The notes: a model not told the origin generated them from the sequence alone. A stretch of 64,000 nucleotides of DNA from Diphasiastrum complanatum (GCA_029204225.1 CM055110.1:39869515-39933514); one strand, 5' to 3'; positions 1 to 13,126 are shown, counted from the first letter of the stretch. A program made the numbers and translations.

Positions 1-1368
1 AATGACAAACCTGATACAATACTCCTCAACTACTTTGACTTGATCAAAATTGACTTACCGACTACAAAACCGCAAAATTATCACACTCACCACTCACCAA
101 GAGTCTCCAAAGTGTGATTATTGATCCGTTCATCAACCTCTGCATGTCTCACACACAGCTCATCCAATGCAAGTCCGCTGTCTTGCCCGATGGCTTCCAA
201 CTGACACCACCTCGCACTTCCATCACCTGTGACCGCCAAAATGTGTGTACCTCCAAGCTAGCCAATATTCCCCTTTGAAAAAGAAATTTCCTAGTCGCAG
301 ATGCCTGTGTCAATGCAGCTATCACCTGACATTTTTAATGAAGAAAAGGGTGCCTTGCTCTTCAGGCCTCTTCATCTTCCATCCAACGGCCATCTTCCAT
401 CTTGTGGTCCAGATCGTTTCCCAAACAATTCATCTTGGCCATCGATCTTCGTAGGACCCCATCCATCGGTGTTCCTTGCACCTGGGGCTGAAACTAGGTC
501 TTCAAGATGTTGGATTCTTTCATACGCTAACACTCCGTCCCGGCTAGACGCACGCGACTGTCCGCGAGTTATCCCTTTCCTTTGCTGCTTCTCTTCAAGC
601 ATTGCTAGGATTTCTTGCGGTTATGATCGCCCACTTAGATCTGCTAGAACTTGTTGATCTCTTTATGGCCCTCTACGGTCATTAGCAGCCACATTTCTTG
701 TACTAGAGTGCCATACTGTAGCATGTTATAGTACCACAAAACATCCTATAAAGAAATATCAGAGATTTTATCTCCTGAAATCCTAGCTCAAGAAGGAATG
801 GAGGTTTCTTGGGCTCTGCTTAGTCCTTCTCTGGGCTTTCACTTGCAGTTCTCTTCCTCATTGAGGTCGCCATACCTCCAGTGTTTTGATGCAATTTACA
901 GTTTGCCAATTGGTGCGGTGTCGTCTCCGAACAAGCTGATTTTTTCATCAAACCGTCAACACCCCACGAAACTCAAAATTTCTGAAATTTCCACTTCCAC
1001 CCAATTTGACCTTGTAAAATTGCCATGGCTCTCCATCATCGCTCTTTGCATTCTCATGCAAGCCCCGTTGCACCAAATGGCTGTCCACATAGTGAATAAC
1101 GTAGCCAACACCAATGATTTTTTCGAAACCACCGAACTGCAAGATTTTCGGTGAATCATCCCCAAAATCCACTTACACGGATCGCTCTGATCTTCCCCGA
1201 AGCTCTGATTGAAGAAACTTTGTTGCCTCCTACCATCCAGACTGCCGATACCCTGTATAGAGTCCTCTCTCCTGAGACGCTCTGAGTGCTATTTCTCCTA
1301 GTGAAAGACGCTATCCCGTAGCTCCACCGGATTGTGCATACCTGCAACACCCTGATGCTCTGATACCA
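1..1368 (-). mobile_element. LARD-family retrotransposon, 5' internal part (non-coding)
   Basis: This is the 5' internal part of the non-autonomous LTR family (minus orientation), running out of the window on the left. A primer-binding site complementary to initiator-Met tRNA (TGGTATCAGAGC on the minus strand) sits at about 1357-1368, next to the LTR. The sequence matches 10725-12644. Relative to that copy, about 700 bp is deleted at roughly position 330, where 'cacctgac' joins 'atttttaatg'. No gag or pol motif is visible on either strand; the short open frames have no recognisable domain and differ between copies. Confidence 0.75.
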
Positions 1369-1851
1369 TCTTAAAATTCTATTGGGATCTAGTGCAGTAT
1401 GCAGATCACATCAATCAATCACCATTGACACTCCTCACAAGCTCTCAAAGATGGCACACCAAAAGCTATTAGATTACAAAGAAACATTGTACATATAGAG
1501 TATTCACAAACTACATGAAAAGGTAGGTGTCCTAAAATGATCCTACCACCTGTCAAATTAAGGTTAGGCCCAATATGGCCAAATTCAACCGACAAACTTG
1601 GGACGTGCCCCCAAGTATAGCATACACTATATATAACTCTGTACAGGCTAATTTTTCCTATGTGTGGCTTCTCGGCTAACCAAAGTACCCAGCTACGGGA
1701 TTAGTGCCTGACTGATGTGACAATAGTGGGTCACATCCCGAACAACCAAAAAATTGTAAATCCTAATTAATTGAAGATATGTATAGCTAGTTACAATACT
1801 GCATTTCAAGCATACAATAAAAACATATCAGATCAAATCTGATTCTTAACA
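1369..1851 (-). repeat. LARD 5' LTR (copy a)
   Basis: This 483-bp LTR begins TGTTAAGAATC on the minus strand at 1851 and ends next to the primer site. It matches the LTRs at 7481-7962 and 12645-13126. On its right is gypsy integrase sequence reading GGATGTCCTAT, the family's insertion site in the gypsy gene. A TATA-like CTATATGTA lies in the middle, but promoter function is inferred. Confidence 0.85.
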
Positions 1852-2600
1852 AATAGGACATCCAAATCCAGTAATAACATTTTCATAGAGAAAATTGGCC
1901 ATTGATTTTGCATCTTCAACTCGATCTACTTTCACTTCAACCCATTTGGGCATATAATCAGTCACAACAATGATATATCTGGTCTGAGATCCTCTTGTCG
2001 CAGGATGAATAGGACCAACATAGTCGAGGCCCTATTTCTCAAACGATGCTTGCGATAAAATTGGATGTAAAGGTACTTCATAATTCTGTCAAGTAGGACA
2101 ACGTGCTCATTAACAAACGTCACATGACTGCATATAATCTGCCATATCTTTGCGAAGTGTAGGCCACCAAATTTTGATTGTAAAAGTTTTCGAAGAATGA
2201 TATTCGTTAAAACATGTCCTCTGCCCATGCCATCATGAGAAAGCATGATAAGTTCAGGTACTTCATGTGGAAAAACACATCTTTGTAAAATATCATCCAT
2301 TCCTCGGCGATACAATTGTCCAGCAATCAATTGATAAGGTTTTGCCTTATGAGTTAATTGTCTCTTTTGTACTTTTGTCCAGGAATCATTGGATTGGCCA
2401 AGCATAAGATATTCAACAATATCTGCTGCCTACTCAAGTACTGCTTCAACACAAAATTATGCAGCTTCTGGTAGTTCATCATCCACTTCAGTATTAATAG
2501 GCGCCGATTCAATTCTTGAAACATGATCGGCTAGATAATATTGTTTTCCTACTTGAACCACAACGCGAAAAACAAATTCGATGTCCCTCTCAATTCTTTT
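1852..2600 (-). pseudogene. Ty3/gypsy pol fragment: RNase H end and integrase zinc finger
   Basis: Read leftwards, this encodes the end of a gypsy RNase H (LADHVSRIES, the usual 'ADxLSR' ending), a linker, and the N-terminal integrase region (QLYRRGMDDILQ, then HxxxxxGH). The CxxC half of the H2C2 finger is out of frame. Several stops and frameshifts break it. The LARD insertion at 1851 cuts the integrase core after the codons for GCPI; the continuation EIVSDR lies far away at 7480. Similar fragments are at 47427-48113 and, inverted, 62270-63039. Family-level assignment is secure; element length cannot be judged. Confidence 0.8.
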
Positions 2601-3768
2601 TCAAAAAAAGGGCTGGAAATTGCACATCTTGTTGTCGTTTAAATCAACTATTATTAGGCCTTATTAACATTCTAAAGTTTATCTCTAAGTTCAATATGCA
2701 TATTTGCCAACATTGCCAATTAAACTCAACATGATAAATCTCAAACTAGTTGATAAGTTACAAAGAGTGTATTCTTGTGGTCAAGGGTGATAAATAAAAG
2801 AAGTTACTGTGATGATGCACTTCTATCCCAAGAAGAAGCATGGACCATATAAACAAGATATAATTTTCAATGGAGGCTATTACTCAGTAGATTCTTAGAA
2901 AATGTTATAATTTTGTTTACAAAACATATAGGCTCCATCCCTTAATGCCCTACGGTTGAAGAATCTCCTAATAGTGTGTACATTATGAAGGAAATACTTG
3001 TGCTAGAGCTTATATCCTTATGCATAAAAATAACAAAACAAAAGTAAGGGTAGTTATGTTGTATATATCCCACTAAAGATCAAGAATATCATGTCTAAGG
3101 ATGCAAAATGGATGGTTGAATAAGAAGTATTTCAAGACTTCCTACACGTTTTGAGTGTTTCTATGAAACATTTTTGTTGAGGCCAATGCTTTTGTGTCGA
3201 AGAGTGTGTTATCCAATTAGGGGATTCCTTCTTAAACCAAGCCTATATAATATGAAATTATGAACCTCAAGTTTTTAAAAAATGCAACAAATCTTACACG
3301 GGATAGGCAATCTAATATATGTGTGGGCATATTTCTTGTCTTTTCACAATATAATAGATGATTTTAGAGAACTTGAGTTCAATAAAACTTATGAAAGAAG
3401 ACACCTTTGTAGGAGAATAGTTGGTGTGATTAGTTATAATGAAAATGTTTGTTTTTGTAAGTGCTTCATGAATGTTGTGCTCTAATAAGTGGGAATTTGA
3501 TTTGAAGAATTTTTGTTATCTATAAAAATGTAGAGTTTGAATATAAGCAGTCACATGATAGTCTAGAACGTCTTCTATGCATTCATGATTTGGTAGGATC
3601 ATATGGGCTACGATTTGTGTGTGTGTGTGTTTGTGTTTTGGGGGTTTCGTTCTCTAAAAGCCTTGGATCTACAATCCATGTGCCTTGGTCATATATAAAC
3701 ATGATCAGCCAAGTCAAAAGTAGCTGAAGCAAGTTGGTCATTCCTTCCCAAGCCAAGGCTGCTGGTTG
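2601..3768. repeat. Duplicated intergenic block B (copy 1)
   Basis: This block contains no gene I can support. It is repeated at 38505-39533 and 48114-49400 (same orientation) and at 61021-62269 (inverted), each time next to the 3' end of the DUF506 pseudogene. It holds a short TG run near 3616-3632. Small open frames such as 3282-3485 are not conserved between copies. Confidence 0.7.
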
Positions 3769-4715
3769 TCATTGTGGATCGACGTCGTCATTGCCTCCTT
3801 CTTCATAGTGATGCATGGCAAAGGCTAATGAAAGACCTCCCATGGCTCTCTTGCTTGATGTTGGTGCTTTTTTTGGACTCACCGGAGGTGGTTGCCATTC
3901 GTTCTTCACTTCATAAAACCTACAACCACAACCCATAATCTCACATATAATACTCTCCAATGTGGCACTCTTTACTCTTCTATTGAGGCTCTCAAATATA
4001 GCTCTTCGCCTTGGTAGCTCTGAAGTCCATGAGTAACTACAAATTAAGCCATAGGCAGGGTACAGTTCATCACGATTAATGTGATAGTGGAAGCACATAT
4101 CATATCCAGCAAAATGGTGATGGGTTGAGATGAATCTCTTATAATTAGAAAACCAAAGGCTGCTCAGGTGTTCTACTTCTCTCCAAGGAGGAACACCCAT
4201 GCCTATTTTGTGAAAGGATATTGCGGCAGCTTGACACATGCATTGTATAAAACCTGACAACTCATGTCCAAAACCCACAAAGGGTGAAGGTAATTGTTGC
4301 AACAAATGTGTGTACTCCTCACTTGCACGTGCAATTTCAAAATGATCCCGAAACTCCGTGTCCACGATCAACCTCTTTGTCACCCATGAGTTGTTTTTTT
4401 GTAATTGATGAAAAGCAACATCGATGTATTCGTAGGTGTGTTCTGTAGTTTTGACAACAAGATAGACCAAGACTTGGTTCAATTTTTCAAGAAACTCACA
4501 AGATTGAATACTAAGCTATGTGCAATCAAACTCACGAGACAGAAATGAGATGAGATGAAAGTGACCTTTCATATTGAAGCCCCTCCATTTTGATCTGCAA
4601 ATGCCAACATCATAGCCCGCAATACATAGCACTCTCACGATGGCCAACTTCCTATCTGCAATGGAACATTGTATATGGGCAGTTCTAAACAGGTGGTGCT
4701 CTAAATCCATCTAAT
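3769..4715 (-). pseudogene. PDDEXK_6/DUF506 family pseudogene (copy 1)
   Basis: On the minus strand, an upstream piece (to 4516) has the GYDVGICRSKWRG motif and a downstream frame (4482-3769, 237 aa) has YEYIDV, RLIVDTEFRDHFEIARASEE, LPSPFVG and GMGVPPWR. Together these are the conserved core of the plant DUF506 (PDDEXK-like) family, whose function is poorly known. The two parts share one frame separated by a TAG at 4516-4518. The N-terminus seen in the copy at 49527-50473 is missing here because the homology stops near 4715 at another repeat. The C-terminus ends GGNDDVDPQ. A duplicated, decayed host gene fragment fits best; carriage inside a mobile element is possible. Confidence 0.75.
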
Positions 4716-5445
4716 TTTTTTTTGTTTATGCAGTGGCTATGAGTGCCAAGTCTCAAGCATTTATAATTAATGAGTCAGGACATGTATCTCATAACAAGGT
4801 CCGTTTTGCCATGCAGTGAAATCCCCAAAAGGTAGATGTCCTAATGTACTATTTTCTTCTCTTTGAATATATATAATTCAAACCACTACAACATTTCAGA
4901 GGATTTCTGACCCTATTACCAAGGCTCTTATGAAGAATTAAAAAAAAAAAACATCATAAACCTCCGTATACACCATGAAGTAAGCCTCAAAACGAGATCC
5001 TAGATAATTACCTCGGTAATCGAGAATTTTTCATCTCATTTCTGTTTTTTTTGTAGATACTAAGGGATATACCGAGGTCCCTCGATATATCCCTCTGAAA
5101 AGACTGTTGGTGGCATGTCTCTTTTGAGAGATATTCCAAGGGTCATCCCTTGCTATATCCTTGTCAAAATGGAACCCTATGCTTACAAAATAAAATAAAA
5201 TAAATTAGGGCAGAATAAGTTGGCTCCATTCTGGTCTAAAAATGGACTCCATCCGACCCAATTAGTCTATTGCACCACTTGTTATGAAGTTGGTAAGCAA
5301 AATCATTTGTTCATAATCGTTAATAAAAAAATTTACAAAATTTATTTGAGTTACATTTTAAGCACTTAAAACCTGATGGAGGAAACTTAACTTCAACAAA
5401 TATATATTCATACATAAATCTTCCAAGTACAGAGATATGTTACAA
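4716..5445. repeat. Dispersed repeat block D (copy 1)
   Basis: This non-coding repeat contains GATATATCGAGG-type runs and TGGTGGCATGTCTCTTTTGAG. It recurs inverted at about 58480-59200 and, partly, at 55340-55850. In the other two places it forms the inner part of the arms of a large inverted repeat. No gene is visible. Confidence 0.65.
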
Positions 5446-5670
5446 ATTGGATTATTGAAATACCTAATTATAATTAGATCCAGCTGAGTCATCCTCGTCC
5501 AGGCCATTGATGTCGCAATCGGACTCATATGACTGCGATGCATGGGATTAAGAATGTGATACTTGGATCCAATGAAACGAATGACATCACACTTACATGC
5601 ACACGCACACACACACACCCTAAACCCTAAACCTAAACACACACGAAGAGAACATAGTAGAGTTGTAGTA
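5446..5670. repeat. Short repeat with CCCTAAA run
   Basis: No gene is visible. A short degenerate run of plant-type telomere-like units (CCCTAAACCCTAAACCTAAA) lies near 5617-5636 beside an ACAC run. The same mixture plus 'CACACGAAGAGA' recurs at 57020-57096, so this is a dispersed repeat rather than a telomere. Confidence 0.5.
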
Positions 5671-5936
5671 CAAGAATTACTAGAGAATATGCAGATACAA
5701 ACTAGAAGCCTGTGCTACCTATCTCCTTGAAAAATGTGCATGTTTGCACTCTTCATGCAGAAGTTAGATTAATAGAAAAGATCATTTATCTTCATATGAC
5801 AAGGGATGGAGAATTCACACTAGCAAACACGAGCAGCATTTCATCGAAATACACAACATGGAGAAACCAATGAAAAACGAAACTACATTGGCCAATTGTT
5901 TAAGTGGTTCTACCGCAGAGTTCAGATTCAACATAT
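5671..5936 (+). pseudogene. Internally deleted fragment of the transposase-like gene
   Basis: The sequence matches two pieces of the transposase-like gene at 23722-26307: about 25370-25496 (from TRITREYAD) fused directly to about 26098-26235 (GMEKSHWQARAAF region). The roughly 600 bp between them is missing. The deletion does not follow exon boundaries, so this is not a processed copy. At 5878-5880 it keeps a CGA (Arg) codon where the larger copy has a TGA stop (26182-26184). This shows that a second lineage of the element was present in this genome. Confidence 0.75.
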
Positions 5937-6480
5937 AACAAAGTCCACACAATACAACAAGTTCTAAAAAGCATGCAAGTTCATACAGGAAGAGAAAATT
6001 AGATGATTGCTGAGTAGAAGATAACAAAGACATTCAATCATCATTGTCATCAAATCATGACATGTTCAAAATTGCTTGCAAATTCATTGAACAAGAGAGG
6101 AGAAATACTTAGTGTAAATGTGTGACATGTTCAAAATTGCATGCAAATTCATGGAACAAGAGAGAGGATAAATACTCGATGCAAATGTATTGATTGTATT
6201 ATAATAAAATACAAAGTGTCCACTATTCATCATCAGCTTGTGTGTCAACTTCTATGGCAGTATTGTCATGAAGAAATTCTCTGCTAGAGCATGCATCTAA
6301 TAGATGTGCATTATCCTTATTTCCACTAAGTTCAATATAAGTAGAGTACAGTGAATAATGAGAGCTCCTTAAAGGAACATTCCCATCAGTAAAACCTAGA
6401 ATGTTCAAAACATAAGATCTTTTGACGAAAAATTATGAACATTCATCTAACTCAAAAATAGGTATCATTTATGGAAAGGA
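5937..6480. other. Unassigned sequence beside the transposase fragment
   Basis: No gene can be supported. A 61-codon minus-strand frame (6223-6408) ends in an acidic tail (DTQADDE), loosely like the end of the acidic gene at 26364-27377 that lies in the same relative place. This stretch could be a diverged continuation of the same element family, but the similarity is too weak to assert. A short direct repeat around 'TGACATGTTCAAAATTGC' occurs at about 6057 and 6122. Confidence 0.3.
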
Positions 6481-6782
6481 ACCTTCGCCCAACTCAGTAT
6501 AGAGGTGGATGTATGATCTGAAATCTCAACGAAGATTTCTAAGACCATATGTGCAAAATATGACCCAAAAAGTGATTTTCTAAGTCATTTTTCATCAAAA
6601 ATTATGTTTTGTAAATTCTTTCCTTTCTCTTTTTCCATTCTAATGACTTTTTTGACTTTTGCTCATCATCCTTCATTTTTTTTTTCTTTTTTTGTCTTTT
6701 TCTAAACAATAAAAAAATCACTCAAGTAATAAAAAACAAGAAAATTGTAAAACAATCAAAATAAAAATGACAAGGTATTGGA
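6481..6782 (-). repeat. Gypsy element sequence downstream of integrase
   Basis: This AT-rich non-coding stretch follows the integrase C-terminus in the gypsy orientation. It is repeated at 42895-43160, where it again adjoins a LARD LTR. No LTR ends are recognisable. Confidence 0.5.
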
Positions 6783-7480
6783 TCACTTTGGTTGAACTGG
6801 CTTATCTGGCTGCCAAAACTTGCATAGTCGACTGTCATTCACCTGAGTGTCAAATCTTTTTCTGTCCAAATGTTCTAAATGACCGCTCCCTCCATAGTTC
6901 AATATTTCTTTCACTCTATACGATCCTTCACCTGTGAACTTCAATTTGCGTTTAATCAGTTTCATCTTATACATTAGTGTTAGATTTCCTTCTCTCATAT
7001 CTTTTTTGTGTAATCGGCGATTGTGCCATGCCTTGCGACAGGTTTTCTCTACTGCTAATGCATGAACTGCCATAAATATGGTCGACCAAAGTTTTTGTAA
7101 AGCCTCATGAGGCATCTGGAAGGATTTAGCATCATCCAATCGTCCTGTTGTCGCTATGCGTAGAGATGGTATCAAAAATTCAATTGGCATAACTACATCT
7201 TGTCCATAAACAAGATGAAATGGTGTTTGATTCGTACTACCTTTGTAAGCGGTTCTAAATGCCCATAAAACCAAATAAAGCTTATGTTTCCAATCAGAAT
7301 GACTTGCTTCTACCGTTTTTGTCATAATGTTGTAGAGAATCTTGTTGGAAGAGTCAGCTTGGCCATTACCCCTCAAAAAATACGGAGTACTAAACCGATG
7401 AATAACAAAAAAGTCTTCCAATAGACACTTTATTGTTTCATTCACAGAATGTGTTATGCGATCACTAACGATCTCGATAG
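6783..7480 (-). pseudogene. Ty3/gypsy integrase C-terminal fragment
   Basis: The minus-strand frame reads EIVSDR, then a 220-aa open stretch with GNGQADSSNK (the integrase catalytic-Glu region), LVLWAFRTAYKGSTNQTPF and LVYGQDVVMPIE. These are hallmark motifs of gypsy integrases; a GPY-like region (GEGSYRVKEI) follows. The catalytic Glu position of the usual 'GQAE' reads Asp here. The gene is cut at 7480 by the LARD LTR. Its upstream part is the type of sequence seen at 1852-2600. Confidence 0.85.
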
Positions 7481-7962
7481 TGTTAAGATTCTGTTAGGAT
7501 TTAGTGTAGTATGCAAATCACATCAATCAATCACCATAAACACTCCTCACAAGTTCTCAAAGATGGCACGACAAAAGATATTAGATTACAAAGAAACACT
7601 GTACATATAGGGTATTCACAAACTACATGAAAAGGCAGGTGTCCTAAAATTGGCCTACCACCTGTCAAACTAAGGTCGGGACCAATATGGCCTCATTTGA
7701 CCGACAAACTTGGGACATGCCCCCAAGTATAGCATACACTGTATATAATTCTGTACAGGCTAATTTTCCCTATGTGTGGCCACTCGGCTAACCCAAGTAG
7801 CCAGCTACGGGATCAGTGCCCGACTGATGTGACAATAGTGGGTCACGTCTCGAACAACCAAAAAACTGTAAATCCTAATAAACTGAAGATATGTATAGTT
7901 AATTACAATACTGCATTTCGAGCTTACAATAAAACATATTAGACCAAATCCGATTCTTAACA
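7481..7962 (-). repeat. LARD 3' LTR (copy b) and adjacent polypurine tract
   Basis: The LTR runs from TGTTAAGAATC (minus strand, at 7962) to TTAACA at 7481. The polypurine tract is at about 7963-7975 on the minus strand. The left target base run is CTATC, continuing the gypsy integrase codons. Confidence 0.85.
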
Positions 7963-10900
7963 CTCTCCCTTAAGCTCAAATGCAGTTGAGTAAAGAAATA
8001 TATTGCAACAATGTCTAGAGTGTCCAAAAGATGTTATGCATATCCTTGCTACCCTGTACTTCACTCACACTCAAGCACACCATCAAACCACCAGGTTTGG
8101 CACACAAAGTATCATGCAAACACAATGCTCATACAAAGAGTCTACCATAGTCTCGACCAACTGACTCCTCCCCAATCCGACTTGAACACAAGTGGCCCAC
8201 ATGAGCGACATGGCTCAAACTAAGGAAATCCCACTACCACCATGAGACTTACATCTTCCATCTTCCATCTAGCTAGGCTGACATCCTATTAGGCACTTAC
8301 AAGCACAAACTTGTAAAACTAGCATAAATGAGCGACTGAGGCTCAACCTGAGGAAATCTTACTGCCACCATAAGACTATACCCTAACCGGATAAACAACT
8401 AGTAGACATAACGACAAGTCAATGAGCATAAAATGACTACTTTGTCTCACTGTAGCAAATGCACACCCACATATGACTCCGACTCGGATTTAGACCTCTT
8501 GTGACAAGGTAACATGCAAGCCCACACACACTTATGCAAACTAACACGAATGATAAAGTGTCAAATACATGACCAAGGCCTGTCCATAAGTGGTATCCTG
8601 TCGTACCAGCACCTGTGCCACCTATAGATCCGCTGCTACACCACTAGTCTCCAAATCAGGTCTCCAACCATGGCCCGCACCTGTAACCAAGATGTCCTCA
8701 CGTCCAAGCATATCACATACATGTCCTCATACATCATCAAAGATCAATCATCTCGAACCAACGAGCGTTCCAAGCCTCATCCCTGATGTTTCTCCCAAAA
8801 AGGCTATGCTCCAAACCGCTTTGCCCTGACATCCTATCCAATAAGCCTTGAAAGTCGATCCCCATCCATTCCTCATGCTCCAAGCACAAGAGTCTACCAA
8901 GGACCCAATGAATGAATGTACAAAAATCTCACCTATCTCTGAGTAGCTCACCTATCTCCCAGAGATACTGATGATGATTTGCCTCTCCTACACCTCATGC
9001 AGGCTCAACTTCCCATGCTTGACATTGCCAACTGTGATTTGACAAGTATATAGGCTTCCCACCAAGGAGCCTATCTCACTAGTATTGTATCCATCATAGC
9101 GTCCAAGCCAAATCAAATGCAAACTAGATCCACTATCGTGATGAATAACTCACCCACGATCCATAGCATATCAGGTAGGATAGCTCCACAACCTTGTACC
9201 CTATACCATCTGATCACCAAATATCCATTACCTGCTGATAGCTCCCCAAGAATTTGTCCACGTATAGTGCAACTAGATTCCAAATGGATCTAACCAAAAG
9301 TTGTATCTTGCTTACCAAATAATGATGAATAGAAACAATATGTGATGCCAACTTGGAGATCACTGTGCTTATAACCATGCAACTCACCTGATCACTTGCC
9401 AAAGTATTAGTCGTCACTCCCTGAGCAATCATCTCCATCCCTATCGGCTCACAACCATGGGCATCCTGGATCCACATCACCCGGTAATGCACTCCATGCT
9501 CTCAGGATATGTACCACCACTAGGTACACTCCATGCCACCTACCTCCAAGTAGGCTTGACCCATCCCTAGGTCACCACGTGATGTACCAGCTGAAGAACA
9601 TTGTCCATACATCAAATGACATATCATACCTAAGCAACTGTAGCATCTCCATGAGTGCCACCCCAATGGACTCGTCATCCACATACTATGATCACCTGAT
9701 GTTTTTGATCCTGGTCACCATCCTGCTAGACAAGCCGAATTCCAAAGCATCACCTGTTCCACCTGGCTCCTAGCATCTGCTCGCTCTCCTTGGCTATGTG
9801 CCACCTGACACTATCCTAATGCAAGCGTTTCCCTGAGTCGTCGCTCATGGGATCCTGAGACCATTGTCTCCCTGATTGTACTAAGGTATATGGCTCTGTG
9901 TGACTTCCTCTAGGCTTATCCCTGATCTCACCAACTGAGAATCTACATGATGGAAATTCCAACACTTGTGCCAAGCCGAGACTCTTGCAAATACAGCCAA
10001 ATGCATGAAAGCTATGAGTAGCTTATCCATGTCTGTGATGGTAGATGCCTCCCCATCGATGCCAATGCCAATCACTGGCCCCCTATTGTAATGCCAACTT
10101 GTACTCCCAAATGAGCACATCATGAAGTCCTCGCCATCAGTGTCCCCTCTAGTAGATCGCTAGCAAAACACCCACCATTGTGCTTGCCCTCCGATCACAC
10201 CCCGTGCAATCTCCATCAACTCTCCAACCTAGAGCTGGCCCTCAAAGCTTCACGCTTTGTCCATTTGTGTTTGCAATGTTATGATTCCATCATGAATTTC
10301 ACCTATAAGTCATGTCCATGCCAAAGACTCAAGTCCAATATGAAATAGTTGCCCCCTGATGATCACCCCATCTCATCCTTCAGTGCTATCTCTATCAGGT
10401 ATCCAAATGCCATCCTTGATCACAAAGATCTGAGCATCTACACTATAGTGTCCACCTGTATTCTCCCAAACTAGCTCCAATCTGCTCTTTTGAATGGCTC
10501 CAAACCACTCTTTGAGAATACACTGAGATGTGAACTCCAAAGCCACCATCAAGTTCCGCACATAACTGTGCATGCCAATATCCCTCCAAGTGAACCTATG
10601 AGATCTTCCATGGCCCAAACCAAATGATCTGCACTCTATTATCACTGGAATCTACATCGCTGATGCATTCATGATAAGACAAATTGACTTGACTTACCCA
10701 TAATAGGTAGTTGAACTGTATTTCCCAATGACAAACTTGATACACTGCTCCACAACTACTTTGACTTGATCAAAACTGACTTACCGACTACAAAACCATA
10801 GAATCATCACACTCACCTCTCACCAAGAGTCTCCAAAGTGTGATTATTAATCCGTTCTTCAACCTCTGCATGTCCCACACACAGCTCATTCAATTAAGTC

Positions 10901-12644
10901 CGCTATCTTTCCCAATGGCTTCCAACTCACGCCACCTCGCACTTCCATCATCTGTGACCGCCAAAATGTGTGTACCTCCAAGCTAGCCCATATTTCCCTC
11001 CGAAAGAGAAATTTCTAGTCGCAGATGCGTGTGTCAATGCAGCTATCACCTGACTCGACAATGCCATTGCCGATCTTGCCTGTGAGAGCGTTCTCCAAAA
11101 TGTCACTTGACGTTGGTTGGTTCGAACCCCAAGAGTTGAACCTGACCACAAGAATTTTTCACCTATAACTGACATACCGTGCCTACCTCTCACCTGTGAT
11201 TGCTTGCCCTCTCAAAATTGTTGCCAATGATGAGTAGTCACACTGCCAAACTACACTTCCGTCAACAAAACTAGTTTTCTCCACACAATTTCGCTACCAT
11301 TCGCTCCCATATTGCATTCACCACTTCCAAACACCCTGTTACCCTTTCATAAGTAAGCAAAAATAATTACGAAGCAATAATGCCTCATTTTACCACCATA
11401 TAGTAGGTTTCATCAGCCAACAATTGTCCCGAATTTGGCCCTACGGTATCCAAATGGTGAATGTAGCCCATCACTAAAACACTCGCACTCCAATTGATGG
11501 AATGGTAATGAAAGCGCCATAAAACACCTTTCTCCCTGCTTTGTGATGTCGCTCTATCCGCTGGCTCTGAGCAGCTAGTTTCAGAGGTCATTTTGGCCCA
11601 AGAATGGCCAAAAAAATTTCCTTCTAGCCAAAGATAGGTCCATTTCTAAAATGCCCTTGCAAAATTGAACTGATTCTTCATAATGATGATTTTTAATGAA
11701 GTGAAGTTCACTTTGAACTTTGGGTCCCTTCACTCAATTTCAGAGTGAAAATTTTTAATGAAGAAAAGGGTGTCTTGCTCTTTAGGCCTCTTCACCTTCC
11801 ATCCAACAACCATCTTCCAAATTGTGGTCTAGATCGTTTCCCAAACAATTCATCTTGGCCATCGATCTTCGTAGGACCCCATCCTACGGTTTTCCTTGCA
11901 CCTGTGGGCTGAAACTAGGTCTTCAAGATGCTGGACCCATTCATACGCTAACACTATCCTGGCTAGACGCATGCGACTGTCCGTGAGTTATCCCTCTCCT
12001 TTGCTATTTCTCTTGAAGCATTTCCAGGATTTCTTGTTGTTATGATCGCCCACTTAGATCTGCTAGAACTCGTTGATCTCTTTACGGCCCTCTACGGCCA
12101 TTAGCAGCCACATTTCTTGTACCAGGGTGCCATACTGTAGCATGTTATAGTACAACAAAACATCCTACAAAGAAATTTAAGAGATTTCTCTCCTGAAACC
12201 CTAGCTCAAGAAGGAATGGAGGTTTCTTGGGCTCTGCTCAGTCTTTCTCTGGGCTTTCACTTACAATTCTCTTTCTCACTGAGGTCACCCTACCTCCAGT
12301 GTTTTGATGCAATTTACGGTCTGCCAATTGGTGCAGTATCGTCTCCGAACAAGCTAATTTTTTCATCAAACCGTCAACACTCCACGAAACCCAAAATTTC
12401 TGAAATTTCCGCTTCCACCCAATTTGACCTTGTAAAACTGCCATGGCTCTCCATCATCGGTTCTAATCTTCCACAAAGGTCCGATTGAAGGAACTTTGCT
12501 ATCTCCTACCATCCAGACTACCGATACCCTGTATGGAGTCCTCTCCCCTGAGACGCTCTAAGTGCTATTTCTATTGGTGAAAGACGTTATCCCGTAGCTC
12601 CATCGGATCGTGCATACCTGCAACAGCTTGATGCTCTGATACCA

Positions 12645-13126
12645 TCTTAAAATTCTATTAGGATCTAGTCAGAATGCAGATCACATCAATCAATCACCAT
12701 AGACACTCCTCACAATCTCTCAAAGATGGCACACCAGAAGCTATTAGATTACAAAGAAACATTGTACATATAGAGTATTCACAAACTGCATGAAAAGGTA
12801 GGTGTCCTAAAATTGGCCTACCGCCTGTCAAATTAAGGTCAGGTCCAATATAGCCTAATTTCACCGACAAACTTGGGACATGCCCCCAAGTATATCATAC
12901 ACTATATATGACTCTATACAGGCTAATTTTTCCTATGTGTGGCTACTCGGGTAACCAAAGTAGCCAGCTACGGGATCAGTGCCTAGCTGATGTGACAATA
13001 GTGGGTCACATCCCGAACAACCAAGAAACTGTAAATCCTAATTAATTGAAGATATGTATAGTTAATTACAATACTACATTTCGATATTACAATAAAAACA
13101 TATCAGATCAAATCTAATTCTTAACA
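12645..13126 (-). repeat. LARD LTR (copy c), shared between two internal regions
   Basis: On its left is a primer site (12633-12644, minus strand), as for a 5' LTR. On its right is a polypurine tract (from 13127), as for a 3' LTR. One LTR therefore serves both neighbours, as expected after unequal recombination between LTRs. Confidence 0.85.

Larger units (their letters stand above)
7481..13126 (-). mobile_element. LARD-like non-autonomous LTR retrotransposon with two LTRs
   Basis: Two 482-bp LTRs (7481-7962 and 12645-13126) flank a 4682-bp internal region. On the minus strand the primer site TGGTATCAGAGC directly follows the right (5') LTR, and a purine run (CTTAAGGGAGAG) directly precedes the left (3') LTR. 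No gag, protease, integrase or RT motif is visible, so it must be mobilised in trans; the LTR and primer-site style is copia-like. The left flank is gypsy integrase (CTATC target). The right flank is not gypsy but another LARD internal region, so the right LTR is shared with the next copy. Confidence 0.8.

Noticed and set aside
798-1154. Plus-strand MEVSWALLS frame (also at 12216)
   Set aside because: It lies antisense in the LARD leader, differs in length between copies and has no domain.
5617-5636. Telomere
   Set aside because: Only two or three CCCTAAA units inside a dispersed repeat, also present near 57040; not a chromosome end.
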